From: Streptomyces sp. WM4235
Lineage (GTDB): Bacteria > Actinomycetota > Actinomycetes > Streptomycetales > Streptomycetaceae
NCBI RefSeq assembly: GCF_001279725.1
Contig: NZ_LGDE01000227.1
Span: forward strand, 6,588 to 70,587
DNA: 64,000 bases
Reading direction: 5' to 3'
Shown here: positions 47,520 through 56,345 of the stretch, one piece after another
Layout of the letters: the number at the start of each line of letters is the position of its first letter
How positions within the stretch are numbered: position 1 is the first letter of the stretch
Program-made: the position numbers and the translations under genes
Notes under the pieces: model-generated
Databases searched by the model: none
Told to the model about the DNA's origin: nothing
Seen by the model: the letters and a program-made list of their open reading frames with translations, nothing else

Positions 47520-48595
47520 CTTCCGCCCGGCCCGCTCCCGGGGGCGGGGACGGACGGCTGGTCGTGCCCGCCCTCGCGGCGTGCATGGTCCTCCTGCTCG
47601 CCGCGGGCTGGCTGCTCTCCGGCCACCTGGTGTCCGGCGTGCCCCCGCTCGCGGTGGCCGCGGGGCGGACCGCCACGGCCTTCGTCGTGATCATGGTGAT
47701 CGCCTCGCTGACCCCGCGCGGTCGCGGCGGGGCCCGGACGGCCGCCGGCCGGCCCCGCGCCGTGGCGGTCCTCGCGTTCCTCGGCTTCTTCGCCTACTAC
47801 TCGGGAACCCTGCTCGGCACCCGGTACGTGGGAGCCTCCCGCGTGGGACTGATCGTCTCGCTCCTGCCCTGCGTCACCTTCGTCATCGGCATCCTCGCGT
47901 TCCGCGAGCCGTCCTCGCGCCGCAAGGTCCTCGGGACGGTCCTCGCCGGCGCGGGCGCGATCGGCTTCCTGCTGGCCGACGGCGCGGCGAGCGCCGGGCC
48001 CGGCTCGGACGGCGGCGACGCCACCCTCCTCGCGGGGGGCGCGCTCGCCTTCGGCGGCACCCTCACCTACGCCCTGTACGGATACGTCTACCGGCAGCAC
48101 ATGTCCGACGTACCGGCTCTCGCGGCCCTCCCCGCCGTCACCGGGGCCGGCACGCTCATGCTCGGCCTCACCGCGCTGCTGTTCGTACCGCTCGGCGGGG
48201 TCTCCGCCGCCGACTGGGGCGGCGTCGCCGTGCTCGGCGCGGTCCTCACCGCCCCCGTCTTCCTCATCTCGCACGAACTGATCCTGCGCAAGGGGCCGTT
48301 GTTCACCTCCGCACTGGGGCTGGTCGTTCCCTTCCTGGTGCGGCTCGGCGAATGGGGCCTGGGCACGGCCGCCGCGCCGGGCGCGCTCCCCGTCCTGCTC
48401 ATCGTCGCGTCCGCGGCCGGTGTGTGGCTCACCGTCGGCGGTCGCCGGCGCGCGGGGGCCGCCGTACCCGCCCGCCCCCGCGCCGAGGGCGACTCCGGGA
48501 CCGACACCGCGTCGCAGACCGAGTCCGAGAACGACAGACCCGATCACCGTGCCTCCGCCACGGCCGAGGCCCTCCCGCCAAGGAGCCCATCGTGA
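47516..48595 (+). CDS. EamA/DMT-family exporter
   Basis: A 359-residue ten-helix permease. GTG 47516 overlaps the DUF6421 stop (GTGA); GTG 47513 is an alternative. Two EamA repeats: helices around LVVPALAACMVLLLAAGWLL to GTVLAGAGAIGFLLAD, and LAGGALAFGGTLTYALYGYVY to VLLIVASAAGVWLTVGG. The C-terminal about 50 residues are a polar cytoplasmic tail. Members export amino acids and metabolites. Bacilysin clusters use BacE (a different family) for self-protection, so this is the probable product or dipeptide exporter here. Confidence 0.9.
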   Translation: MTSARPAPGGGDGRLVVPALAACMVLLLAAGWLLSGHLVSGVPPLAVAAGRTATAFVVIMVIASLTPRGRGGARTAAGRPRAVAVLAFLGFFAYYSGTLLGTRYVGASRVGLIVSLLPCVTFVIGILAFREPSSRRKVLGTVLAGAGAIGFLLADGAASAGPGSDGGDATLLAGGALAFGGTLTYALYGYVYRQHMSDVPALAALPAVTGAGTLMLGLTALLFVPLGGVSAADWGGVAVLGAVLTAPVFLISHELILRKGPLFTSALGLVVPFLVRLGEWGLGTAAAPGALPVLLIVASAAGVWLTVGGRRRAGAAVPARPRAEGDSGTDTASQTESENDRPDHRASATAEALPPRSPS

Positions 48596-49878
48596 CCGCC
48601 TCCCGCCCGACTCTCGTCCTGCTCCACCAACGCGTCGGCCTGCCCTGGCTCTTCGACGCCGCGGTGCGCGCCGGCATCGACCTGATCCTCGTCCCGCGAT
48701 CCGACGAGCGGGTGGACCCGGACCGACTGCCCCCGGCGGTCGTGGAGTTGCTGCCGCTCGACGTGGCCGGCGATCCGGCAGGCGCACTGAAGACCCTGCG
48801 CGAACGGCACCGGGCCACGCCCTTCGACGGCATCGTCACCCTCTACGACCCGTTCGTGCCGTTCGTCGCGGACGCCGCCGAACTCCTCGGTCTGCCCGGC
48901 ATCGGCCCGACGGTCGCGCGCAACGCCCAGGACAAGCGGATCATGCGCGAGCGGCTCGCGGCGGCCGGTCTGAACGTGCCGCGCTTCGTGCGGCTCGACC
49001 CCGCCGACGATCCCGCCGCGACCGTCTCGGAGGCGGGCCTGACGTTCCCCGTCGTGGTCAAGCCCGCCCTCGGCATGTCCAGCCTCGGCGTGACCCGGGT
49101 CGACTCCGTCGACGCGCTCGGCGAGGTCGTGACGGACGTACGCCGGGTGTCCGCGGGCACCGCCGACGGAGGCGCCGGGTTGATCGTCGAGGAGTACCTC
49201 GACGGACCCGAGTTCGCCGTCGAGTCGCTGGTCCACGAGGGCCGGGTGCAGGTCCTGTCCATCGGCTACAAGGGCGATCCCCGGGGCCCGTACTTCGAGG
49301 AGAGCGTCTACCGGGCGCCCGCCGCGCTGCCCGAGGCCGTCCGGGCCGATGTCGTGCGCGAGGTGATCGCCGCCCACACGGCCCTCGGCATCACCCTCGG
49401 CCCCACCCACACCGAACTGCGCCTGCGCGGCGGCTCCGCCCCGTACCTCCTGGAGATGGGGGCACGGATCGGTGGTTCCGGGGTGTCCCACTACATCGCG
49501 GAGAACGTCACCGGCGTCGACCTCGCCGCCGAGACGTTGCGCATCGCGGCCGGCCTGCCGCCGCTGCGCACCGTCGAACAGGGCTTCACCGAGCCCGTCG
49601 CCGCGTCCGCGAACTACATCGTGCCGTGCGGCGGACACGGCACGATCACCGCCGTCCACGGCCTCGACGAAACCGAAGCGGATCCCAGGGTCGACCACGT
49701 CGTGCGGATGCTCGCTCCGGGCGACGTCGTCCGCCCTTACCCGGACTTCACCGGCTACCCGGCGTTCATCCTGTCCCGGCACGCCGACCTCACGGGGGCG
49801 GAGGAGTTCCACGGCCACCTGGAGCAGGCCATCCGCATCGACTACGCCCCCGCGACCCGCGAGGAGAACCCTTCGTGA
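48592..49878 (+). CDS. ATP-grasp ligase (BacD-like L-amino acid ligase)
   Basis: A 428-residue enzyme from GTG 48592 (GTGA overlap). It has an N-terminal pre-ATP-grasp domain, GIGPTVARNAQDKRIMRERLAAAGLNVPRF, then the ATP-grasp core: FPVVVKPALGMSSLGVTRV (phosphate loop), GLIVEEYLDGPEFAVESLVHEG, and the metal-site strand PTHTELRL ... PYLLEMGARIGGSG. Architecture matches BacD/RizA/ATP-dependent L-amino acid ligases that form alpha-dipeptides. Its substrate is presumably the modified amino acid produced by the BacA-like and aminotransferase partners. Confidence 0.88.
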   Translation: MTASRPTLVLLHQRVGLPWLFDAAVRAGIDLILVPRSDERVDPDRLPPAVVELLPLDVAGDPAGALKTLRERHRATPFDGIVTLYDPFVPFVADAAELLGLPGIGPTVARNAQDKRIMRERLAAAGLNVPRFVRLDPADDPAATVSEAGLTFPVVVKPALGMSSLGVTRVDSVDALGEVVTDVRRVSAGTADGGAGLIVEEYLDGPEFAVESLVHEGRVQVLSIGYKGDPRGPYFEESVYRAPAALPEAVRADVVREVIAAHTALGITLGPTHTELRLRGGSAPYLLEMGARIGGSGVSHYIAENVTGVDLAAETLRIAAGLPPLRTVEQGFTEPVAASANYIVPCGGHGTITAVHGLDETEADPRVDHVVRMLAPGDVVRPYPDFTGYPAFILSRHADLTGAEEFHGHLEQAIRIDYAPATREENPS

Positions 49879-50750
49879 CCGCCCTCCCCTTCGACGACCG
49901 CGACGGCACCATCTGGCTGGACGGCCGGTTCGTGCCCTGGCGCGAGGCCCGGCTGCACGTCCTCAGCCACGGCCTGCACTACGGCGGAGCCGTCTTCGAG
50001 GGCGTGCGCGTCTACGGCGGCCGAATGTTCAAGTCACTGGAGCACGCCGAGCGGCTGCGTTCCTCCGCCCGGGAGTTGAACTACTCGCTTCCCTACTCGG
50101 CGGACGAACTCGACGCCGCGGCAAGGGAGGTCGTCCGCCGCGAGGGCATCGTCGACGGGTACGTCCGGCCCGTGGCCTGGCGGGGCAGCGAGCAGATCAG
50201 CGTCTCCGGGTCCGGCAGCACCCCGCACGTGGCCATCGCCGCCTGGGACTGGCCGCACGTCTTCTCCGCCGACGCGGCGCGTGCCGGTATCCGGCTGCGC
50301 ACCTCGAAGTGGCGCCGGCCCGACCCCGCGACCGCTCCGGTCCGGGCCAAGGCAGCCTCCCTGTACAACATCTGCACGCTGGCCCGCGACGAGGCCGAGG
50401 CGGCGGGCTACGACGACGCCCTGCTCCTCGACCTGCGCGGCGCCCTCGCGGAGGCCACCGGGGCCAACCTCTTCCTGGTGATCGACGGCGCCCTGCACAC
50501 GCCGACTCCGGACTCCTTCCTCGACGGCATCACCCGGCAGACGGTCATCGCCCTCGCCGCCGACCTGGGCATCGAGGTGGTCGAGCGCCGCGTCGAGCCC
50601 GGTGAACTCGACCGCGCCGAGGAGGTCTTCCTCACCGGCACGGCGTACGAGGTCCAGCCGGTCAGCGGCGTCGACGAGCGGACGTACCGGGTGGGCAAGG
50701 TAACCGCGGAACTGGCCGCGGCGTACGCGCGACTCGTCCGTTCCGACTAG
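49875..50750 (+). CDS. Class IV (branched-chain type) aminotransferase
   Basis: A 291-residue PLP enzyme from GTG 49875 (GTGA overlap with the ligase stop). Fold-type IV signatures: WREARLHVLSHGLHYGGAVFEGVRVY, catalytic Lys in APVRAKAASLYNICTLARDEAEAAGYDDALLLD, EATGANLFLVIDG, TPDSFLDGITRQTVIALA and EEVFLTGTAYEVQPV. The family is IlvE/D-amino-acid-transaminase-like. In this operon it probably aminates the keto acid derived from prephenate (the bacilysin route uses the unrelated class I BacF). Ends convergently against a GNAT gene, with stops overlapping. Confidence 0.92.
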   Translation: MTALPFDDRDGTIWLDGRFVPWREARLHVLSHGLHYGGAVFEGVRVYGGRMFKSLEHAERLRSSARELNYSLPYSADELDAAAREVVRREGIVDGYVRPVAWRGSEQISVSGSGSTPHVAIAAWDWPHVFSADAARAGIRLRTSKWRRPDPATAPVRAKAASLYNICTLARDEAEAAGYDDALLLDLRGALAEATGANLFLVIDGALHTPTPDSFLDGITRQTVIALAADLGIEVVERRVEPGELDRAEEVFLTGTAYEVQPVSGVDERTYRVGKVTAELAAAYARLVRSD

Positions 50751-51250
50751 GGCAACGAGCGGGTGAGCCAAGCCACTTCACCGGCGTCCTCGGTGGTGAC
50801 GCGATCCCGCTCGAACCCGAGCTTCTCCAGGACACGGAGCGACGGTGCGTTCCATGTGCCGACCGTCGACCAGAGCCGCCTCCGCCCCGTCGCGATGGCG
50901 GCGTCGAGGACCGCGGCGGCCGCCTCGGTGGCGTAGCCCCGCCCGTGTACGCGCCGGCACAACTCGTAGGCGATCTCGGGCTCCTCGATGGTGGAGCGGC
51001 CGATGATCAACCCGCAGTAGCCGATGAAGTCGCCCTCGTCACGACGTTGGACGGGCAGCAGGGCGATCCCCGTGCTCGCCGTCGCGGCGAGCAGGTTCGC
51101 GATGGAGGTCCGTATGTCCTCCACCGCGGGCGTCCCCTTGCCGCGTTCGGCGAGAAGGGCGGTGAACTCGGCGGCGTCGGACTCGGCCCACGGCCGCAGG
51201 ATCAGCCGCTCGGTCTCAAGGTGGAAGGGCATCGTCTCGTATGGTGGCAT
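50747..51250 (-). CDS. GNAT N-acetyltransferase (RimJ/RimL-like)
   Basis: A 167-residue enzyme. ATG 51250 was chosen (GTGGGGG upstream); an internal ATG at 51232 starts MPFHLETERLILRPW, the usual family beginning. GNAT_3 features: LRPWAESDAAEFTALL, FIGYCGLIIGR, EIAYELCRRVHGRGYATEAAAAVLDAAI with the acetyl-CoA loop HGRGYATEA, and NAPSLRVLEKLGFERDR. The acceptor is unknown. Confidence 0.92.
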   Translation of the reverse strand: MPPYETMPFHLETERLILRPWAESDAAEFTALLAERGKGTPAVEDIRTSIANLLAATASTGIALLPVQRRDEGDFIGYCGLIIGRSTIEEPEIAYELCRRVHGRGYATEAAAAVLDAAIATGRRRLWSTVGTWNAPSLRVLEKLGFERDRVTTEDAGEVAWLTRSLP

Positions 51251-51337
51251 GCCCCCACTCTGCCTCACGGATCATCACGCACCACAGCCGGAGTGCGAGG
51301 TCGTCTCCCGGATCTCCCTTGGCCCTGGTGGAGTCGT

Positions 51338-52432
51338 TCAGTGCGGGAACGCTGCGATCCGGGCGCGGTGGTGTTCACCGTCGGAGAGGAACGCCGCCAA
51401 CGCCTCTCCCTGCTCGGCCACTTCGATGTGGTCCGCGCGGGAGAAACGGCGCAGCGGGGTGACCGTCACGGCGCCGTCCCGGACGGTCCACGTGGCGGAG
51501 ACCCGGCCGTCCAGCAGTACGACGCGTTCTCCGGCGACCGACAGACCCCGGTGGGCGTCGTCGATGATCCGGCCGCGGTCGTGATGGCCGAGGATCGCAT
51601 TGTCGAACGCCGGCAGGAACCGCACCGGAGCGGGCGTGTCGGGATGGGGCCGGGGCGCGTCGGGGAGGTCCAGGAGTTCCCGCCCCCGCTCGTCCCGGAA
51701 GGTGACCAGTTCCTCGCGCATCGCGGAGATCGCCGCCGGCAGGCCGGCGAGACCGCACCAGGCGCGCACGTCGGCCGAGGCCGCGGGACCGTACGCGGCG
51801 AGGGAGCGCCGTACGAGCGCCTGCCCCACCGGATCGGAGGCGCCCCGGGAAGGAGGGTCGACCTCGCGCCCCAGCCAGGAGGAGAGCAGGACGTCGCGTA
51901 CGCCCGCCTTCGTCCGCCAGAGTCCGCGCGGCGGCATCTGCGCCATGGGAAGCAGGGCGGCGACGAGCATCTCCCCCAGGGGCCGCGGCCCCGGCGTCGG
52001 CCGGCCGAGGGCCCGGGCGAGTTCGGTCATCGAGCGGGGTTCGCCGTCGGCCATCACCGCGCGGCCCGCCGCGGCGAGTTCGTCGAGGTCCGTCCCGGCG
52101 AAGTCGCCGCGGTAGGTACCCAGCACCCTCTGGCGCAGCATGGCGTCGTGGCGGGCGCGCCAGGCGAGGGCGTCGTCGGCCGTGACGAGGTGAACGGTGC
52201 GGCGCATGAGGTCGGTACGCACCACGGCCCGTCCGGTCAGCAGGTCGGAGAGCTCCGCGGGGGCGAACGCGTGCAGCCGCGACCAGAGCCCGACGAAGGG
52301 TTCCTGCGGTTCCTGGGCCTGGAGCCCGCAGAGGTGCGCGACGGCGTCGAGGGCCGGCACCCGGGCCCGGTCGAGCAGGAACTGACGGGCGAGTGTGGCA
52401 CGGCCCAGGGCGCGGGTGTCGAGGACGGTCAT
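51338..52432 (-). CDS. Winged-helix DNA-binding domain protein (HTH_42 type)
   Basis: A 364-residue protein. It begins ARQFLLDRARVPALDAVAHLCGLQAQEPQEPFVGLWSRL, then RTDLMRRTVHLVTADDALAWR and RGLWRTKAG, with PAFDNAILGHHDRGRI near the C-terminus. This is the signature series of the HTH_42/YcaQ-AlkX-like superfamily, which includes DNA interstrand-crosslink glycosylases and proteins of unknown role. The catalytic QxQ of AlkX-type glycosylases may correspond to LQAQ here. Overlaps the upstream-strand WYL gene region only outside coding sequence. Confidence 0.88.
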   Translation of the reverse strand: MTVLDTRALGRATLARQFLLDRARVPALDAVAHLCGLQAQEPQEPFVGLWSRLHAFAPAELSDLLTGRAVVRTDLMRRTVHLVTADDALAWRARHDAMLRQRVLGTYRGDFAGTDLDELAAAGRAVMADGEPRSMTELARALGRPTPGPRPLGEMLVAALLPMAQMPPRGLWRTKAGVRDVLLSSWLGREVDPPSRGASDPVGQALVRRSLAAYGPAASADVRAWCGLAGLPAAISAMREELVTFRDERGRELLDLPDAPRPHPDTPAPVRFLPAFDNAILGHHDRGRIIDDAHRGLSVAGERVVLLDGRVSATWTVRDGAVTVTPLRRFSRADHIEVAEQGEALAAFLSDGEHHRARIAAFPH

Positions 52433-52482
52433 CGGGATCCCCCCGTCGGCGGGACGCCGGTCCGGTTCTCCTCGCGCGGGGC

Positions 52483-53583
52483 ATGAAGCACTCTCGTCTC
52501 CTTGGCTTCTCGGCGGGCGGCACCACGGGGTGGTCCGCGGATCGGGGTGGTCGCCGGGTCGGGGCGGGGGCCGGGGCGGGCTCGCGGGAGAGGGGCGTGG
52601 TCCTGGTGGTCATGGTGCGCCGCGACGTCGACCGTCTGCGCGAGCTCGGCTATCCCATCGCGGCTTTCAAGGGCCCCGACGGCGGGTACCGGCTCGACGC
52701 CGGCGCGGAGCTTCCGCCCCTGCTGTTCGACGACGAGCAGGCCGTCGCCCTCGCCGTGGCGCTGCGGATCGCCACCACCAGCGGCGCCAGCATCGAGGAG
52801 GCGGCGGCCCGGGCACTGAACACCGTCCGACAGGTCATGCCCGCTCGGCTGCGCCATCGGATCGACGTCCTCCAGGTCACCGCCGTGGAACGGCCCGCCG
52901 GCCGTCCGGCGACACGGGTCGACAGTGACGTGCTCATGGCTCTCGGCGCCGCCGTCCACGCCCGCGAGGTACTCCGCTTCGACTACCCGGCCGCGACCGC
53001 GCCGGGAGCCGACGAGGGCCGGGGGGACGCCGACCGCACGGCGCCCCCTCCCCGGCGGGCGCAGCCCCATCACCTCGTCACCTGGGGCGGCCGCTGGTAC
53101 CTCGTCGCCTGGGACCTCGACCGCGAGGACTGGCGCACCTTCCGCGCGGACCGGATCGGCCCGCGCGTCCCCACGGGGCCCCGCTTCGTTCCGCGCGAGG
53201 TGCCCGGGGGTGATGTGGCCGCCTACGTGGCCGGCAGGTTCCACGGCTCCGACGCCGCCGGGGACTGGCCCTGCCGCGGCGAGGTGATCATCGACCTGCC
53301 GGCCGCCGACGTCTCCCGGTACGCCCGTGACGGCTTCGTCGAGGAACTCGACGCGCGGCGCTGCCGGCTCGTGCTGGGCTCGTGGTCCTGGCCCGGACTG
53401 GCCGCCACCCTCGGCAGGTTCGACGCGGACATCGAGGTGGTGGGGCCGACCGAGTTGAGGGAGGCCTTCGCGCACCTGGCGCACCGCTACGCACGCGCCG
53501 CGACGAACACTCCCGTCGCACCCGGTACGACCGCCACACCTGCCTCGCCCGGCACTCCTGGCCCTCCTGGCGCGGGCGCTTGA
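52483..53583 (+). CDS. WYL-domain regulator with damaged N-terminal HTH
   Basis: The WYL core is intact: YPIAAFKGPDGGYRLDAGAELPPLL, WGGRWYLVAWDLDREDWRTFRADRI and REVPGGDVAAYVAGR. It aligns with the regulator at 5075 from RRDVDRLRELGY onward. The first about 40 residues of the winged HTH are replaced by a Gly/Arg-rich stretch (GGRRVGAGAGAGSRERG), so helices 1-2 are missing. Likely a deletion/rearrangement; an alternative start is ATG 52612, giving an HTH-less WYL protein. Possible ligand-binding but not DNA-binding protein, or a pseudogene. Confidence 0.75.
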   Translation: MKHSRLLGFSAGGTTGWSADRGGRRVGAGAGAGSRERGVVLVVMVRRDVDRLRELGYPIAAFKGPDGGYRLDAGAELPPLLFDDEQAVALAVALRIATTSGASIEEAAARALNTVRQVMPARLRHRIDVLQVTAVERPAGRPATRVDSDVLMALGAAVHAREVLRFDYPAATAPGADEGRGDADRTAPPPRRAQPHHLVTWGGRWYLVAWDLDREDWRTFRADRIGPRVPTGPRFVPREVPGGDVAAYVAGRFHGSDAAGDWPCRGEVIIDLPAADVSRYARDGFVEELDARRCRLVLGSWSWPGLAATLGRFDADIEVVGPTELREAFAHLAHRYARAATNTPVAPGTTATPASPGTPGPPGAGA

Positions 53584-53640
53584 GCCGCACCGCGCCTCAA
53601 GCGCCACGGCGCACACGCCCCGGCCCTCGTTGCCGATGAT

Positions 53641-55068
53641 TCAGCCCCGTCCGCTCCCGCGCGGGTCGATCGGGGTGAGGATCCCCAGCCGGTCCTCGAT
53701 CGCCTGGGCCGCCGCCAGGCACAGGTCTTCCCGGAACGCCCGTCCGACGACCTGCACGCCGGTCGGCAGGCCATCGGCCACCCCGGTCGGCACGGCCACG
53801 GCGGGGACGCCGGCGAAGCTGGTCACGGTACACAGCCGCATGGCCGAGGCGACCCGGTCCCGTCCCGCCATGTCGCGCGACTCCAGACCCGGCTCGACGG
53901 GCGGTTCGGTGAACACCGGCCCGAGCAACAGCGGGTACGCGTCGAGGAATTCGGCCCAGGAGCGGCGGATGTTCAGCCAGGTGCCCATCAGCTTCATGAA
54001 CGCGTCGGCGCTCGCCGGCGGGGTCCGTTCCATGGTCATGCCGATGTAGCGGTCCCCGCCCTCCCCGAGCAGCCCGCGCACCGCGGGCCAGGTGGGGGCG
54101 AACTCGGTCACGACGATCCGGCCGTACGCGTCGAGCGCCTCGTCGAGTCTCGGTACGTCAGGCACCTCCCGGACGTCGTACCCGGCGTCCCGCAGCGCCT
54201 CGGCCGCGTCCTCGACGGCTCGGCGCACCGTGGGGTGGACCCCGTGGCCTCCGGGGTCCGTCACGACCGCGACCTTCAGTGGGCCAGGGATCGGTGCGCC
54301 GTAGGCGGGCACCGGGACGGCTCGCGGGTCTCGCGGATCGGTTCCGGCGAGTACCTCGTAGGCGAGTCTCAGGTCACCCACGGAGCGCGCCAGTGGGCCG
54401 TCGGTGACCAGGAACTGTGAGGCCGGGCCCGGGTCGTCGGGGCCCAGCACCCGGTGGTCCGCGGGGAAGCGCCCGCTGGTCGGCTTCAACCCGGCCACAC
54501 CGTTGAACTGGGCGGGGATCCGGATCGATCCGCCCGAGTCGTTGCCGAGGCCGAGGGCGGCCATGCCTGTGGCGACCGCCACCCCGTCACCACCGCTGGA
54601 GCCGCCCGGGGTCCGGTCGGGGTCCCAGGGGTTGACGGTGTCCCCGAACAGTTCGCTCCGCGTGTGCATTCCGGCGAGGATCAGCGTCGGGATGTTGGCG
54701 TGCCCGACGGGGATGGCGCCCGCCGCGCGCAGTCGTGCCACCGGTGGCGCGTCCGCGGGCGCCACCAGGTCGCGGAAGCGTTTCACACCGAACGTGGTCG
54801 GCACCCCTTCCACGGCGGTGCTCTCCTTGACGGTGAACGGCACGCCCGCGAGCGGGCCCGACACCTCACCCGCGGCCCGCCCGCGGTCCGTTCGGGCGGC
54901 TGCGGCGCGGGCTCGCTCGGCCAGGATCAGCGTCACGGCGTTGACCCGGGGGTTGACCTCGGCGATCCGCTCCAGATGGCTGTCGACCAGTTCGAGGGCG
55001 GAGACGTCCCCACCGCGTACCGCGGCCGCCTGCTCGGCGGCCGTCATCCTCCACAGGGCGTCCCTCAC
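53641..55068 (-). CDS. Amidase-signature enzyme
   Basis: A 475-residue enzyme from GTG 55068, eight bases after GGGAAGAGG. An ATG at 55110 would lie inside the operator palindrome and is less likely. The Ser-cisSer-Lys triad region is clear: Lys in PFTVKES, GGSSGGDGVAVATGMAALGLGNDSGGSIRIPAQFNGVAGLKPT. It hydrolyses a carboxamide or aryl amide of unknown identity. Divergent from a TetR repressor with twin operators between, so its substrate or product may be the inducer. Confidence 0.93.
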   Translation of the reverse strand: MRDALWRMTAAEQAAAVRGGDVSALELVDSHLERIAEVNPRVNAVTLILAERARAAAARTDRGRAAGEVSGPLAGVPFTVKESTAVEGVPTTFGVKRFRDLVAPADAPPVARLRAAGAIPVGHANIPTLILAGMHTRSELFGDTVNPWDPDRTPGGSSGGDGVAVATGMAALGLGNDSGGSIRIPAQFNGVAGLKPTSGRFPADHRVLGPDDPGPASQFLVTDGPLARSVGDLRLAYEVLAGTDPRDPRAVPVPAYGAPIPGPLKVAVVTDPGGHGVHPTVRRAVEDAAEALRDAGYDVREVPDVPRLDEALDAYGRIVVTEFAPTWPAVRGLLGEGGDRYIGMTMERTPPASADAFMKLMGTWLNIRRSWAEFLDAYPLLLGPVFTEPPVEPGLESRDMAGRDRVASAMRLCTVTSFAGVPAVAVPTGVADGLPTGVQVVGRAFREDLCLAAAQAIEDRLGILTPIDPRGSGRG

Positions 55069-55096
55069 GTCTGGTACCTCTTCCCGAAACACGTTC

Positions 55097-55146
55097 CGAT
55101 GCAAGTGCATCGAAACAGTACCCCGGGAATCGATACGAGCGCATCG
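55097..55146. promoter_or_regulatory. Twin TetR operators between amidase and TetR genes
   Basis: CGATGCAAGTGCATCG (55097-55112) and CGATACGAGCGCATCG (55131-55146) are two 16-bp palindromes with 7-bp arms around AG, 34 bp centre to centre. The first lies 29-44 bp before the amidase start, the second 60 bp before the TetR ATG. Confidence 0.8.
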
Positions 55147-55205
55147 CATAAAGTGTGCGGGGACCCGGAGCACCGGAGACACCGGGAGTCAGGGAGGAGA
55201 CGGGC

Positions 55206-55877
55206 ATGCCCAAGCAGGTGGACTACGCGGACCGCCGCCACCTTATCGCCGAGGCCGTCTGTCGACTCGCCGACGAACACGGGCTGGAAGGCGTCACCCT
55301 GCGCGACGTCGCCGCCCGCGCGCAGGTGTCGATGGGCGCCGTCCAGCGCTGTTTCCGCACCAAGGAGGAGATGCTCTCGTTCACTCTCGGGCGGGTGGGC
55401 GACCGGATCGGCGAGCGCATCCGGGCCCGGCTGGTGGCGAGCCCCGCACAGTCGGCAAGCACCGCCCTGGGCCACGCGGCCACCGAGGTCGCGCTGCTCC
55501 GGGAGGAACACCGGGCCGAGGCCCGGGTATGGCTCGCGTTCGTCGCCCAGGCGGCCGTCAACGAGACCCTCGCGGCCACCCTGAAGGCCAACTACGCGGC
55601 CCTGCAAGAGGCGTTCACGCACCTCGTCGCGGAAGCCGCCGAGAGCGTCGACGGCCTCGCACCCCTCGAAGCGCCCCTCGACGCACTCCTCGACGCGTCA
55701 CACGAGGCTCGCACCCTCCTCGCCCTCACGGACGGTCTCACCACGCACGTGCTGATCGGCCACCTCACCCCACAAGCGGCGCGGGACGTCCTGCACGCCC
55801 ACCTGGCCAACCTCTGGGCGCGGACCGCGCGGCCCACGACCGACCCCGCGCTCCGTCCCGACCAACCCGACCGCTGA
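55206..55877 (+). CDS. TetR-family regulator
   Basis: A 223-residue protein from ATG 55206 behind GGGAGGAG. The HTH reads RRHLIAEAVCRLADEHGLEGVTLRDVAARAQVSMGAVQRCFRTKEEML. The C-terminal half is an all-helical ligand domain with a proline-rich tail. Predicted to repress the divergent amidase and itself through the two CGATGCA-type palindromes. Confidence 0.93.
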   Translation: MPKQVDYADRRHLIAEAVCRLADEHGLEGVTLRDVAARAQVSMGAVQRCFRTKEEMLSFTLGRVGDRIGERIRARLVASPAQSASTALGHAATEVALLREEHRAEARVWLAFVAQAAVNETLAATLKANYAALQEAFTHLVAEAAESVDGLAPLEAPLDALLDASHEARTLLALTDGLTTHVLIGHLTPQAARDVLHAHLANLWARTARPTTDPALRPDQPDR

Positions 55878-55929
55878 CGGGCCGGAAACCGGTCGACGAT
55901 GGTCAAAGGTCGATGAGAGCCTGTCCCGC

Positions 55930-56322
55930 ATGGACGCCGACCCCATCGACCTCGCGCGACGTCTCGCGCGCGACCTGTTCCCCGAAGCGCTCGCCGTGGT
56001 TCTGGCCGGATCCACGGCCTCGGGGCGGGCGACGCCGAGCAGCGACCTCGACGTCGCGGTGCTCGTCGGGGACGACGGCGAGACCCTCCGCGCGTGGGCG
56101 GGCGGCGGGAAGTGGCTGCCGCGACGCCTCCTGGCCGCGGACGCGGAACGCGGATCCGCCCTGCTCGAAGGACACCTGCGGCTGTGTCGATCGGAGGATC
56201 CGACGCCGCTCGTCGATGCCGCCTCTCGGATCCTCGACCTCGTCGGCGGGCCGCTTCGCGAGGGCTACCGCAGAACCTGGCGGGGTGTCGTCGCGTCGGC
56301 GGCCGCCCCGATCGGGCGTTGA
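55930..56322 (+). CDS. Nucleotidyltransferase-domain protein, probable internal deletion
   Basis: A 130-residue protein from ATG 55930. The N-terminal half has the polymerase-beta-like motif GSTASGRATPSSDLDVAVLV (Gly-Ser at 27-28, Asp39 and Asp41). Residues 51-130 (RAWAGGGKWLPRRLLAAD ... GPLREGYRRTW) match what I recall of the C-terminal end of about 240-residue actinobacterial nucleotidyltransferases. The roughly 100-residue helical middle is absent, so the two ends appear joined in frame. Probably inactive. Confidence in the family is moderate. Confidence 0.65.
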   Translation: MDADPIDLARRLARDLFPEALAVVLAGSTASGRATPSSDLDVAVLVGDDGETLRAWAGGGKWLPRRLLAADAERGSALLEGHLRLCRSEDPTPLVDAASRILDLVGGPLREGYRRTWRGVVASAAAPIGR

Positions 56323-56345
56323 CGGCGGACCGACGCGGCACCGCC

